A stretch of DNA of 64,000 bases. Source: Arcuatula senhousia. Its lineage: Eukaryota > Mollusca > Bivalvia > Mytilida > Mytilidae. The DNA is taken from positions 48,915,702 to 48,979,701 of the forward strand of contig OZ020307.1 of assembly GCA_963971305.1 (NCBI GenBank). Reading direction: 5' to 3'. Position numbers and translations under genes: made by a program. This document shows, in pieces, positions 47,283-59,074 of this stretch (its first letter is position 1; every line of letters begins with the position of its first letter). The notes under the pieces were generated by a model. The model did no database searches. It saw only the letters and a list, made by a program, of their open reading frames with translations, and was not told the origin of the DNA.

Positions 47283-47795
47283 GAAGTATCGCACCCTTGC
47301 GGGTTCCGGGTGGCGAATAGGCCCGCAACAGCGCTAAGCTTGTCGGTAAAAGTCCACTAAAGAGCGCTCAGAAACCTGACATCGGGTCAGGCCGCTTTGC
47401 CCACAAAGCGACTGGGATGTGTGCCCCAGGTGGTTAAATGGGGCAGCCCTGACATCGAGAGATGCGGGGTCGTCAGGTGATAATGCGGAAAACCTGACCG
47501 CAAACCATAGTGGTGCACCGTGTTGGGAAAAATGTCATGACGTTCCTCGCACGTTAAAGAACCCTGCTGCAGGTCTCGGTAAGAGTAGGACCCGTAGGAT
47601 CCCCATGCAGGAGGCTAAATTTCCCGTCCTCACCCATCACTCCTTTTTCCAGTGGCAGTCAAAACTCTCCTACCCAGTGTCCCCATTTCCTCTATTTCAT
47701 CATCATTTCATGTTCATTTTATCACCACTTTCATGTTCATCTCCCGGATATAGCCGATATTGTGCTGCTTGGGAGTAAAGCAATAACTAACTAAC
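47283..47795 (+). repeat. SINE-like repeat S, copy 2 (most complete, +)
   Basis: Runs from GCGGGTTCCGGGTGGCGAAT through GGCCCGCAACAGCGCTAAGC, CCTGACATCGGGTCAGGCCG and GGTGCACCGTGTTGGGAAAA to GCTTGGGAGTAAAGCAATAA and a CTAA tail. Related to the dispersed mollusc repeat whose other strand starts GTGAGTGAGT..GGTGTTTTACGCC. GC-rich against the background. Confidence 0.8.
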
Positions 47796-48273
47796 TAACA
47801 AAAATTGAAATATCGATATATATCATATCTAAATTACTGTTTATACCTGCGTTTTGGTATCTGTTATTCAGAAACCATTGGGCTATAACCGCAGCTGGAG
47901 AACCAGAGGTTCCCGATAGTTATCACAAGCCTGGAAGTCAGACTTGTCTGACACGATTAACCATAAAATTTCTATTTTTTTTTTCGCTAAAATTTCCGAT
48001 TGTTGAATTCAAAATTGTTTAAAAAACAGGTTTCCATCCTTGTAATGCACATGGTCGATATCCTCGGTGCTTAATTTGGCTTCCTTGTTCGAACATTTTG
48101 GTTTTGAGTCCTTTTCGTTTTAAACAGTTTTAGAATTTGACCTTTCAATGTTTAAATGTTAAGGCTACTGAAGAGGTTATTCCTTGAAATATAGATGTGT
48201 AGCATACCCAAATTAATCGTTTATACCCGCGTTTAGGTATTTGTAATTTTGATCTTAGTCTTATTTGTAGTGA

Positions 48274-48765
48274 GTGAGTGAGTTGGTGTTTTACGCCCGT
48301 GCAACGATATATAGGTTATTTACAGGCGATGAACATGAAAAGGGTGATAAAATGAACATGAAATGATGATGATGAATGAAATATGGGAATGGGATGGGAA
48401 ACAAAGGACCGGTAAATTTTGAAGAACCACAGGAAAAGGGGAGAGGTGGGTAGGGGCGGAAAATTTAGCCTATGTGGTGCATGCACTACTTGGCGGTCCA
48501 CAAAGGGGTCTTTTACGTGCACGAAGCGTGGCACTCTCCACACACGTTGGCCCGGCCCACTATGGTCGGCGGTCAGGGTTTCCGTATTATAGACCTGACA
48601 ACCCCTGCGGACGAGGGCCACCCTATTCAGCCACCTAGGGTACACACTTGGTCGCTCTGTGGGCTGAGCACTGGCCCGACGTCAGAATCCCAAGACCCTT
48701 AGTCGCCTCTTACGACAAGCTAGGCTCTGCTGCGGGCCTATTCGCCACCCGGGCCCCGCACGGGA
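48274..48765 (-). repeat. SINE-like repeat S, copy 3 (-)
   Basis: Begins GTGAGTGAGTTGGTGTTTTA on the plus strand and ends CGCCTCTTACGACAAGCTAG..GCGGGCCTATTCGCCACCC. Inverted with respect to copy 2, 480 bases away. Confidence 0.8.
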
Positions 48766-48869
48766 ATATTCTTATTTGTAAGGTACTGGCTTGTTGAAAT
48801 GACTTTTTATAGATTTACCCCAGAGCGTGCGGGACATATATCGATTTCCTCGGCAGAGCGTCACGTCTG

Positions 48870-49240
48870 ACGCAAAATTTGCTCACACAGGGTTATTTTG
48901 TTGTCTTCACTCAAGAAATTTTACGGAAGACATCTTGCACTTATAGACAAATATGGGATTTCAATCTCTCAGATGAGTGCAAATGTTGGTTTGTCATAGA
49001 GTTTCGTTTTGTCTTCCTTTACCGGATTTGACACGCTGAATTGACTGTTGGCAACGTTGAAGGCTGCTGGCGGTTGTCCATTGTGTTTTTTTCTAAATTG
49101 CCTTTAAATTGTGGGCTGTGTTGCGTACACTTATTCCACATCTCTTTATTTTCTATGGTTTTGTCCCTGCCCTTTCGGACTTTTGACGTTTGGATACTCC
49201 ATTGGTACCTCTGCTTCTTTAAATTGTATGATCTTATATG
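48870..49240 (+). mobile_element. Detached Penelope-like 3' tail
   Basis: Plus-strand counterpart of 2741-3200. Broken RT tail (CACAGGGTTATTTTGTTGTC..CACTCAAGAAATTTTACGG), then TTTACCGGATTTGACACGCT, GAAGGCTGCTGGCGGTTGTC, and CTTTCGGACTTTTGACGTTT..CATTGGTACCTCTGCTTC. Confidence 0.65.
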
Positions 49241-52030
49241 CTTTATTTTGACTGTTGCGCCTAAAATCTACTATAACCGAGCTTTATTTTAAATTGTCTG
49301 TCCTTAGCCAGGGTACCTGTCGTAGCTTATGTCTTTACTGGTCATCATTATACTATGTGTGCTACGCCAAGGACGGGGCCTTTCCTTGACACTTTTAGGG
49401 TTGGCTTTGGATCTTATACATGTACTAATTAATTTTTATCTTAGACCAATAAGAAGCCACCGCTGGCCACGTTGAGTTGTGGTTTATTGTACATGTTAAT
49501 TGCCAATATTTGTTGGTTGTATTGCACTTGTTCCATATTTTATACCTTCACTTCCAGAGTTTGTCTTGTGTTTTGTGGACTGAATTGTTCCCACTTCATG
49601 TTACTATTTTTTTAAAATATTTGCTCTTTTGTTTGATGTTCTAAACGGCACTGGCTGAACTCAATTATATTTTCTAATTGAATGTAAGGGAACGTCAAGT
49701 ACTTTTGCATTCCTTCAGGTTTTTTACCTACCAAAGAAAAGATTTAGTTACTGATGATGATAGGTTGATGCTTTAAATGTGCATATAAAGCGTAGCATAA
49801 TTAATTATTTTTTACAGAAGCTTAAACATTTTGCATTCAGTATGCTATTTATTCGATAATTTTGCTGTTTGTGATTGCTACCGTCATCTTTGAACAATGC
49901 ATTTCACTTTGTTTGTAGGCAATAATTCATAGGGTACCAACATTCCGTTTTCAAGTCAATTCATGATTAATATCGTTACATGCACTAGTAAGCCATAAAT
50001 AGTCTGAAGTGGCCAAACAAGATACTTTTTAACTGAACAAATCTTTTCCGATTCTCGTTCAGATAATTTAAGATATTCAGTTTATATTCAGATAATCATC
50101 ATTACAGTCGGTTCAGATCCGTTCAGACAAATTCAGTTTGTTCAGACTATCGTAGGTTAATTAGTGTTAAGATCTGACAAGACTACTTCAGTAATTATCG
50201 AATCGATAACATTTAATTGAATTTAGATTCGTTTGGACCGTGTTAAGATGTGTTAAGATAATAAGAGTTACATCCCTTTGTACTATCAAGACAACTCGAA
50301 TAATTCAAGTCATACTTCTGTAAAACAAGTAGCGACTACAGTGAGGGAAATGAAACGACTGAATTATTCAGGTTAGGTCTACAGATTTCGGGCATTTATA
50401 TTGACAAGATTACTTTCATTTTAAATTTGGTCATTTTAGTGGGTGGAGCCGTGCGTGATGTCAGCTTAAAATTAATTTAATGAAATCCTCGCGATCTTAC
50501 GCGAGTTAAATTATATTTATATTTGTTATTGTGAATGTAAATTATAATTATATTAAATGCATGCATGCGTCTTTGAACACCTAGAACGTTGCGCTAATGA
50601 CATCATCTGACTTAAAACAAAGTTGTAGAACGTCAACTTTATATTTTATTTCATTTCGTGACCTTCTTCTGTTAAAGACCGGCTTGTATTTTAATATAAA
50701 TGCTATAGATGTTGTTTATATACCATAACTACACTAAGTTTTTATCTTCTGTGAATATACAAACAGGAGTATCCAAGATAAACGCGACAGGCAGTGGTGG
50801 TCGTGTGTTACTCTATAATTACCGGTACACTAATTAACTAACTGTAAACAGTTAAACCAAAGAACATGTTGGGATGCAAGAACATTAAAAAATGATGAAT
50901 TTAAATCTTTTATATACAGTTCAATATCAAATATAAGTTGTTGCGGGTAAAACAGTTGCGGGACAGTCACTGCTTCGGACCCGGCACCTTTAAACCTATA
51001 TATAAGTTTCGTCTATAAAATGTTTACCACAGAAAAGCGACAGAATACACAAATACCGCAGCTTACTGCAGCATGCTATATAATAACTCCTAAAACATGA
51101 GGACGTTAATAGTAAGACAGATACACATCCGAACATTAAGACTCGGCATATTCATTAAATGGATTATTGCACAATATATCCGCGGCTGTATTGCATTGTG
51201 TAAACTTTCATCAAGATAAATGTTTTGATTTAATTGCGACGGAAGATCCCAGAACCCCCTCCCTTTCCCCCCCCCCCCAAACAATTTGTAATTCTTATGC
51301 AGATTTTTTACAAAACTGGCCTGGAAACCCCCGCCCTTTGTGTTGACCCGTCCCATTTACTATTTAAAGTCAAAATGTAATAATAAATGATTTATTAGTA
51401 TTCATTTTATATATCAACATAAAAAGATAACCCCCATTCGTTCCTGTTCTTCAAATTGAAGGAAATGCATAAGACATTTTTTGGCGGTTCCACTACCTGC
51501 AACCCCTTTTTAGGATCCGCCACTGCTGGTTTAACCGGTTTAATTAAATTGATAGCCTCAAAATAAAATATGTTTAATAAAACGCTACACGTGAACGTTG
51601 TAATCAATTTAATGAGTAAAAGCAGGCTTGTCATCCAAGGAGAATATTATCGGCTATATATAATCATGGAAGTATTAAATTGACAGGAATTACAACAGCC
51701 TCACTTCAAACGTTCCATCTGCGTTTCCGCAAAATCGTCAAGTACCTACTAATAACGTCATACAGATCGAAGTTTTGCCTATCTTCTTAGTCGAAATACT
51801 TAACCATGTTAACTATGAGTGGTTTTATTTTCGAAAAATTATGACCGCACAAATAGAGTATCTATTGATTTTTTTTTCAAATGCAAGTAGTAAAATATGA
51901 ATATGTATTAGAACAATTTGCATGTATTAACTAAGTAAACAACAGCTTTAATTTAATTTTATTTTAGGAGTCTGGTCATTATAAGTATGGGATTATAATA
52001 TACTGAATATACATGGCATGTATTTACCCG
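49241..52030. other. Mostly non-coding, nothing firm
   Basis: 49290-49500 has further Penelope-tail-like text (TTAGCCAGGGTACCTG). TTCAGA words cluster at 50040-50150. A run of C at 51268 is a simple repeat. No gene is supported. Confidence 0.4.
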
Positions 52031-52036
52031 AGACAC

Positions 52037-52080
52037 CTATATCTGACCGAGGGCCAACGGCCCGTGGTATGATATAGGTC
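52037..52080. other. Hairpin with nested palindromes
   Basis: CCTATATC at 52037 pairs with GATATAGG at 52073-52080, and GGGCC pairs with GGCCC inside (loop AAC). The word GATATAGGT recurs nearby (52190). Function unknown. Confidence 0.5.
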
Positions 52081-52089
52081 GAGGGTTAA

Positions 52090-53425
52090 TCAGCATGTGA
52101 TATAGATTTTGCCATGTAATGTTCATTACAGAATAAAATATTGATATTTTGTAGGGTGCGATATTGGGGGTGGAGAAAGGGTATGCGATATAGGTAATGC
52201 GCTTTGTCTTATAATGCATATTATGATATATTATAAGATTTGGGGTCTATCTTCATTGTTTGCAGTTGCATCCTTTGATTTTTCAATTAAAATATATTTA
52301 AAGAAATTCGTTGCTATTGTATTCTTCATTTTACCTTTTTAAATCATTGTGCGTTGTCATTCTTTTAATAAATTCTGATACATTTTGTCAAATTTCTTTA
52401 CATTTTTGTTCTCAAGTGTCTTTTGCTTGAGTATTATTTAATAGCCTATTGATTAACCTTCCTGGTGAACTTGTGTGATAGCAGAATTAGGAAGAAAATC
52501 GGACATCTTTTCACAAAACTACAACAATTCAGTTTATGATTTCTTTTTTTTATAGATAAAATTATGAATTTTGTAAAATAATAACATGGTGCGGGTCTAG
52601 TTTTTTGTGTTATATTTAGTGTAATAACTACAAAAATTACAAAATTTCTGTATGTCACGATAAATTTCTTTCACTTTTTCTTAGTTTTTGGAGTATCCTA
52701 CAACATCCTACACAGTAATGACACATACCACAAAGAAGAAAACTCTTTCCTTTTGAAGACCATAATATTTTCATAATCAGAAAAGATCAGATGTAAAAGT
52801 TATCACAGTTTTTTAAAAATTGCGCTTTCTTCAAATAATCAATAATTGAGCAGATCCTTTACCTTCATTGTGCCATAACTTTGCTCAATGTTGACCGATT
52901 TTTATCATTTTTTCAATCTTTACTTTCGAATAAGTAGTTGAAGCCGTTGCAACCAGGTAATTGCACGACAAGGGAACCACAGGCGGTCCCGTATCCTTAT
53001 TAATAGTGTAACTGATAAAGGCCACCGATAGTAAACTCACGTGATGTTTTTTCTTCAAAATTGGTGGCGGAAACGCAGACCGTCTTCAAGCGTGTTATCG
53101 CCTACTTGATAAACTGAGCCGGTACCTTTATTATCTATAGATGAATAGTGGGAAATTAATTGTGTTAATTTATTGTTGTAATTCCTGTCAATTTAATACT
53201 TCCATGATATAATCTACCGCTGGCAAACTGAAGACAGTCCAAAAAAATAACGGTGTATGATTTTGAAAAGGAGAACAATATGAGAAAAGCGTAGACAACA
53301 GACTAGGTTTAGACTGATGCTTACCATTTCTACCTTTTGTCCCATATTCTATTGTGAATAGTCACGCACGGGTAATTTTTTTAACTGTCTCCAGTTTGCA
53401 AGTGTTAACGATAGCCTGTAACAGC
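52090..53425. other. Non-coding, nothing recognised
   Basis: Short chance frames only. Confidence 0.45.
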
Positions 53426-53429
53426 CTGT

Positions 53430-53705
53430 GAGAGAAGCAGAGGTACCAATGGGGCATCCGAATGTCAAAAGTCCGAAACAGCAGAGACAAAACCAGCAAA
53501 CACCAACAAGAACTGGACAAACACAGACAACATGCAAAACATGGAAACACAAAACAACTGAATATCAATCAACAACGCGAACTCCAGTCGAAACAAGAGT
53601 GAACTCAGGTGTTCCGGAAGAGTAAGCAGTTCCTGCTTGCTATAGCACACCCGTCGTGTTGCCAAAAGTCCATTCAGCGTGTCAAATCCGGTAAAGGAAG
53701 ACGAC
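53430..53705 (-). mobile_element. Detached Penelope-like 3' tail (non-coding part)
   Basis: Almost identical to 2741-3015 (CGAATGTCAAAAGTCCGAAA, ACACCAACAAGAAC, GAACTCAGGTG, CAGTTCCTGCTTGCTATAGC, ATTCAGCGTGTCAAATCCGG). It stops at 53705, without the RT coding part. Confidence 0.7.
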
Positions 53706-53855
53706 CAAGGTTTTAATGAAAGCTACTTGTGGTAGTTTTAAAATCTTGGTTGGAGACATACAGCTAGTTATAGATGTTGGCAGAGTTTGTGTTTTCGGCC
53801 GCTGGTCACAGATATATTATTATCCAATTGTTGAGACAGATGATAAACGTCACAG

Positions 53856-54210
53856 ATCCGTGCGTGGCCCAGAAGGCGAATAGGCCCACAGCAGCGCTAA
53901 ACTTGTAGGTAACAGTCCACTTAAAAAGGCTCTGAAACCTGACATCGGGTCAGGCCGCTTAGCGCATAAAGCGACTGGGGTGTGCGCCCCAGTTGGTTGA
54001 ATGGGGCAGCCCTGTCATAATGAATACCGGGGTCGTCAGGCCATAATTAGGAAAACCTGAACGCAAACCATAGAGGGCCAATGTGAGGAGAGTGCCACGC
54101 TTCATGCTCCACATAGGCTTAATTTTTTGCCCCTACCAACCTCTCCCCTTATCCAGTTGTCTTTTACAGTTACTTTATTTCTCACCCCATCTCCGTTTTT
54201 TCTCTCTCAG
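53856..54210 (+). repeat. SINE-like repeat S, copy 4 (partial)
   Basis: Matches copy 2 from GGCGAATAGGCCCACAGCAG through CCTGACATCGGGTCAGGCCG. It then passes into text of the other strand type (GAGAGTGCCACGCTTCATG) and lacks the CTAA tail. Confidence 0.7.
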
Positions 54211-54599
54211 TGTGTGTGGGTTCAGCTAAGATTCAGCATTGTATTTTCCAAAGATAAGGGTTGCTAATGTGAAACTGGGTAAAGGATTGGCTATATCCCA
54301 CACAGGTAATTGTTCCAACTAGTATGAACTCATTTCAGGTAAGGTTTCTTAATTGTCAGTCACCGTAGGTAAGGGTTCCAGATAGTGTGAATTTTTTGGG
54401 GAAGGATTTCGTCACTTTCTTGGTACATTGGTCTATATATGTCATGTATGTTGCGTTGAGGGTACATTGGCATGTCTTGTGAGTTGGTTCGTTTTCCTTC
54501 TGGATTGTGATCGTACATAGGCCCGTTTTGCAGGACATACATGGGTCTGTGATTTGGGTGCTGTGTCCTGAATGGGTCTACACAATTCAAAAAACAAGC

Positions 54600-54715
54600 A
54601 ACAAACAAACAAACAAACAAATGAACGCCAAATGTCAAAGAAGCATCCCCCCAAAAAATGTGAAAATATTTAATGATAATAATAATAATTATAATGATAA
54701 TAATAATAATAATTT
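54600..54715 (+). repeat. (CAAA)n and (ATA)n microsatellites
   Basis: ACAAACAAACAAACAAACAA at 54601 and an AATAATAAT-type run with interruptions at 54675-54715. The poly-Ile frame on the minus strand is an artefact of this. Confidence 0.85.
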
Positions 54716-54720
54716 GAGGT

Positions 54721-57560
54721 TCTTTTATACCGTTTTTCACAACAGTTTAGTCGTCTCAAAGCGGTTCACAAATTAACTTATTATCCGTGGTTTTTTGGGC
54801 CGTACGAACTATAATCATTTTAACCTCCCAGTGGAGTATATGCAGTCAAATCAAATTTATTCAATATACTAGTATATGAAGTTTATAGCTGAGCCTATAC
54901 TGACCCCCCTTTCCATTAATTAATATATGTATTAATAAATTACAACTATGCTGCTTTTACATTCCTTATAATTTTCTTTTTAATTACATGCACATTTCTA
55001 TGTTGTGTCTTCCTTGTTTGGTCTTTTCTCTCAGTCATATTAAATGATCCTCCAATGATTCTTTATCCAATACTTACGCTACAATTTACATTTAATGGAG
55101 TGAGTGGGTTGATCCATAGATATAATATACACTAGAAAGCACCCACGAATTCGCCGGGAAAGTTGCCTGAACATTTCCATCGATATAGACTCTATAACTG
55201 AAAAACCTGAATGCTGACAATAATGGGCTTACATAAATACAGACGCACATTAATTAAATAATTTTCTTTTGGTTGGTCACCAAGTAGTGTTTCCTTCCAT
55301 TTCCATATTTCAAGTGATCTTCAACATTCATTGTTCCTTTGTTTACCACAACACCTCCTGATATATTTCTCATCAATTTATGTTCTTACATTATCTCCTT
55401 ATTGTCTATCGCCCATATATAACCCATATTGTGTCCTTAATGTCTATTGCCCATATATAACCCATATTGTGCAACTAACTGACTCACTCAAACATATATC
55501 ATAATGTACTCACTGATTGCTCATTTACCCGGCCCGTTCCCTTACTGTTTTTTATTTATTTTGCCTATCAAAAATGAAAGGATGATGAATTTATGTTTAT
55601 TTTCGTGTAACGTTTTTGACGGTCTATTTTTGGATGCTTTCGTGATTCAGTGTGATTTCTCACGTTTTCGTTTTAGTTTTGTCTGTATTTTTGCCCCGTG
55701 TTTCGTGTTGGAAAACATATTTCTAATGTACCATTTGCCACTATCATTAAACATATAAAAAGAGGAGGAGGTAAATACCAACTAACTCAGTCACTCAATA
55801 AAACATTATTGTACCACTGTTTTGCTCATTTACCCGTACTGGTACTGTTTTTTATCTTCATTTTGCCTAACATAAAAATGAACCATAAAAAGTGAACCAT
55901 TTCAATTCAAGTCATGTTCATTTTATCATCTCCTAAATGTTCATCGATCCTATGTGGCTACGTGTAGCATTCTTGTATTTAGAGCCTGTATCTTTACCAA
56001 AGTTTTTAGTGTAGTTTTAAGTGCCAGTTGCAGTCTACAAATTAGCACCAGTCCGACAGGTTTTGGCCTGTTAAAATCGTTTCGGTCCTGTGAATTTTGG
56101 CAAATTTTGTAACATAACCTATATAAAATATTTGAAAATAATGGATTTGCACCTGTACTTTTTAAATTCCCAAAACGCTATTTCTTTGACTGCAGTTGGA
56201 CATTTTGCAAACTTCTTTTCATTTTTTTATTGTTACGTTTACTGCTTTATTATTTTTATCTATCTACCCGAAGGGTGCTTAAAATATATACTATGTAACA
56301 CATACCATATCACGGTCAGGACCCTACGTCACACGCAAGGATACCGTTTCCAGTTTTTACCGAGAATTCGGTCGCCTCAAGGTAAGTTGACACTTGGTTC
56401 TACATGATAACAAATATATACAGGAAAACTTTCTAGTGCATTTGGTGGCACCAAACTCCAGCTACTTTATCGCTATAGTCGGCCTCTTAAATGTGCCTTG
56501 TTCTATGCAAACACCTCTGTACAGTTCAAAAATCGAGCAAGGATACAGTTTGCATTTTATGCCGATTTTTATTAAGCTGTTGCTTTTTCCATAGTACAAA
56601 GATATTTGCGGTGTATATTTTGTTGCAAACCCACCAGAATGAAAATGTATGAGCAAAGGTCCTCTTTTGTATGTAAACAAGGTCTTCTGTAAATTACAAA
56701 TGGCAAAGTCTTAAAATGATACCGTTCACACCCGATCAATTCACGGATACCGTTTGCATTGTAAATGCATAATACATGTATATAACCCTTTATCCTGCAC
56801 TTTATCGAACTTCAAATTCCCCTTAAATAAAATGCTGAAATATCAATGTTACTTTAACAGAATTAATTTTTCATCTCTCAAAATTAAAAATGTGCATATG
56901 TATCAAGTCCCCTACCTATGGTTGAATTGGCTTCTTCTGGTTGAACTGCCAATATCATAGATTATATGAGATGTATTTGATGGTGTACGTGGCATAACTA
57001 AGCCCCCCTCAAACAACTGTCAAGATTAATGGTTCGATCCTCGTTAGTTTCCCGACCGATATCATTTGCAATAGTCTTCCAAGGGAACAAACCAGTGTTG
57101 CCCCGCGTGTTGGGGGAACATTATAATTTACCAACGAGTCTCAAAACCTTTGTATGGTTCGAAAGAGAAGGCTTAATAGAGCCAGGCCGCTGGAATCGTT
57201 TGTTGAATTAAAATGTGATGATCAGTTCACTCAATTGGTCAAATTTCATATGGTATAATGGTACTACAAACATCACGTATATGAAATATCATAGATTATA
57301 AATGATATAAGAGGAAACCATTTCTATTCTTTAGTTTCTGTTTAGTTCAGGCTTGGAGGCGAAGACTTTGTTGCAGGTGGAGCAAACATATATTGCTTAG
57401 ATCTTCAATGGTAAAGATCGTTTGTCTTTGATAGCCCTTCTGCAGATACTTGGGGATATTGACATGGACAAAAGAAAGCGTTTTAAGCTGAGAATTGTTT
57501 TATTACCTTCGGTAATGGGACATTTATCAAGTTTTAATACAATTATTGGTGTAAGATTTT
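54721..57560. other. Non-coding, decayed repeats
   Basis: 55500-55590 and 55820-55900 are imperfect direct copies (TGCTCATTTACCCG, TACTGTTTTTTATxT, ATTTTGCCTA). Between them are repeat-S-like end words (CAACTAACTGACTCACTCAA). No gene with recognisable domains. Confidence 0.4.
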
Positions 57561-57564
57561 TAGG

Positions 57565-58075
57565 ATGAATGAGTGAGCGAGTCGGTGTTTTACGCCCTTG
57601 TAACGCTATAAAGGTAATTTGGAGGCGATGAACATGAAATGGAGGATAAAATGAACATGAAATGATGATAAGAAATGAAATATGTGGAGGGGTGGGAAAC
57701 AAAGGAACAGTAAATTTTGAAGACCATAGGAAAAGTGGAGAGGTGGGGAGGTGCGAAAAATTTAGCCTTTGTCATGTGGTGCACTACTGGGCGGTCCAAA
57801 GGGGTCTTTTACGTGCATTAAACGTGGCACTCTTCACACACGTTGGCCCACTATGGTTTGCAGTCAGGTTTTCCGCATTATAGCCTGACGACACTGACAT
57901 TTATTTTGACAGGGCTGCCCCATTCAACAACCTGGGGATCAAATCCGAAGTCACTTTGTGGACTATGTCGGGCCTAACCCGATGTCAGGTTTCTGTACGC
58001 TTTTTAGTAGACTTTAATTGACAAGCTTAACGCTGCTGCGGACCTATACCCTTCCGGTCCCTGCACGGAAGGCAA
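57565..58075 (-). repeat. SINE-like repeat S, copy 5 (-)
   Basis: Plus-strand text GAGTGAGCGAGTCGGTGTTT, ACGCCCTTGTAACGC, GATGAACATGAAATGGAGG, CTTTTACGTGCATTAAACG, and end CTGCTGCGGACC..GTCCCTGCACGG. Same orientation as copy 3. Confidence 0.78.
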
Positions 58076-58685
58076 GATTTTTTGTCGGGTAAATCTAGTT
58101 TATCTAATCTAGTAAGTCAAAGTTCTTGTTGGATATTGGTCCCGTTCAATAAAAAAAAAGATTTTGGGACTGAAACTGACAACTGATATAATTCAGGACA
58201 GGTCTAGTATGATGCTCATAACGCTATCTCCCTAAAGCTTCCGGGACTTCGCTTTCGTGGACCTACTGAGGGCCTTGAGCAGCACCAGACCCCCTGCCGA
58301 AATTAATCCTTCACTTCCTGTCAGTCCCAGCTCTGCCCTGTATTTCTAGGAATCGTTGGTAAATTAATGTTAAAAATACGCAGCCGACAATGTTTTGTTT
58401 CTTAGGTAGACTATTGCATACATATAATGTCGGTTGGAGAATTGGTTCATTAATTTTTCATATCAAACGGATATCGAACCACGAACCTTTTCAGTTGTTA
58501 TGGTGTTCAGTTATGCAACGTACACTTTTAGGTGCATCTCAATTAATTTATGATTTTAGCAGTCCGACCAGAAATAAGAGGCCAATTCTAGCAACACCGA
58601 TATGAATTTAAACAGGAACTTGGTACGCATGCACTTTTAAAAATAGATTACAAATATGTTTAGGCTACATTGTTATTTTAGCATT

Positions 58686-59024
58686 TGTAGCGTTATTTTA
58701 TTATTATTGTGACGTATACGGACGTGCTCCGCCGTTGGATCCGTCTACTCCGATGGGAGGTATATAAGCCAGTGCAGACTGAGAAACCAGAGAGTCTTGG
58801 TTTTAAAATTGGACTAGAACTGTTACGATGGTGTGGTCACAACGCTTTCTCATATAAAGACTGTTCAGGCTCCGCTTATGTTGTTATTTTATGTGATGGA
58901 TAATTATACAATCATTTTATGTAAACTGTGATTCATATTGATTATAATATAATATCAAAATAGAACTCTTGATTCTTTCAATAACGCCAGCGCCAAAGGT
59001 TTTTACTAAGTTTAGCACGCTACA
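58686..59024 (+). mobile_element. 5' LTR of a Ty3/Gypsy retrotransposon (339 bp)
   Basis: Starts TGTAGCG and ends CGCTACA, a perfect 7-base inverted pair with the standard TG..CA termini. Two bases later a primer-binding site follows, and a Gag-Pol coding region starts 50 bases downstream. A TATA-like TATATAAG lies at 58761. No AATAAA is seen. The 3' LTR lies right of the window, so LTR identity and insertion age cannot be read. Confidence 0.87.
58761..58768 (+). promoter_or_regulatory. TATA box of the Gypsy LTR
   Basis: TATATAAG, 75 bases into the LTR, in the position expected for an RNA polymerase II promoter. Transcription would start near 58790, defining U3 as the first 105 or so bases. 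Confidence 0.55.
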
Positions 59025-59026
59025 AA

Positions 59027-59044
59027 TGGTGGCAGCAGGTCGGA
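59027..59044 (+). promoter_or_regulatory. Primer-binding site of the Gypsy element
   Basis: TGGTGGCAGCAGGTCGGA begins with the TGG that pairs with a tRNA CCA end and lies two bases after the LTR end. The tRNA species cannot be named with confidence. Confidence 0.7.
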
Positions 59045-59074
59045 TAGTTAGTTGAAGATTTCAAGTGTTCCGAT

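Noticed and set aside
47419..47778. 119-codon frame in repeat S copy 2
   Set aside because: It lies wholly inside a dispersed GC-rich repeat whose other copies do not keep the frame.
54360..54740. 126-codon minus-strand frame with a poly-isoleucine stretch
   Set aside because: Produced by the ATA microsatellite; no domain and no supporting splice or promoter signal.
57031..57040. GGTTCGATCC resembling a tRNA/SINE B box
   Set aside because: No A box at the right distance and no cloverleaf could be built around it.
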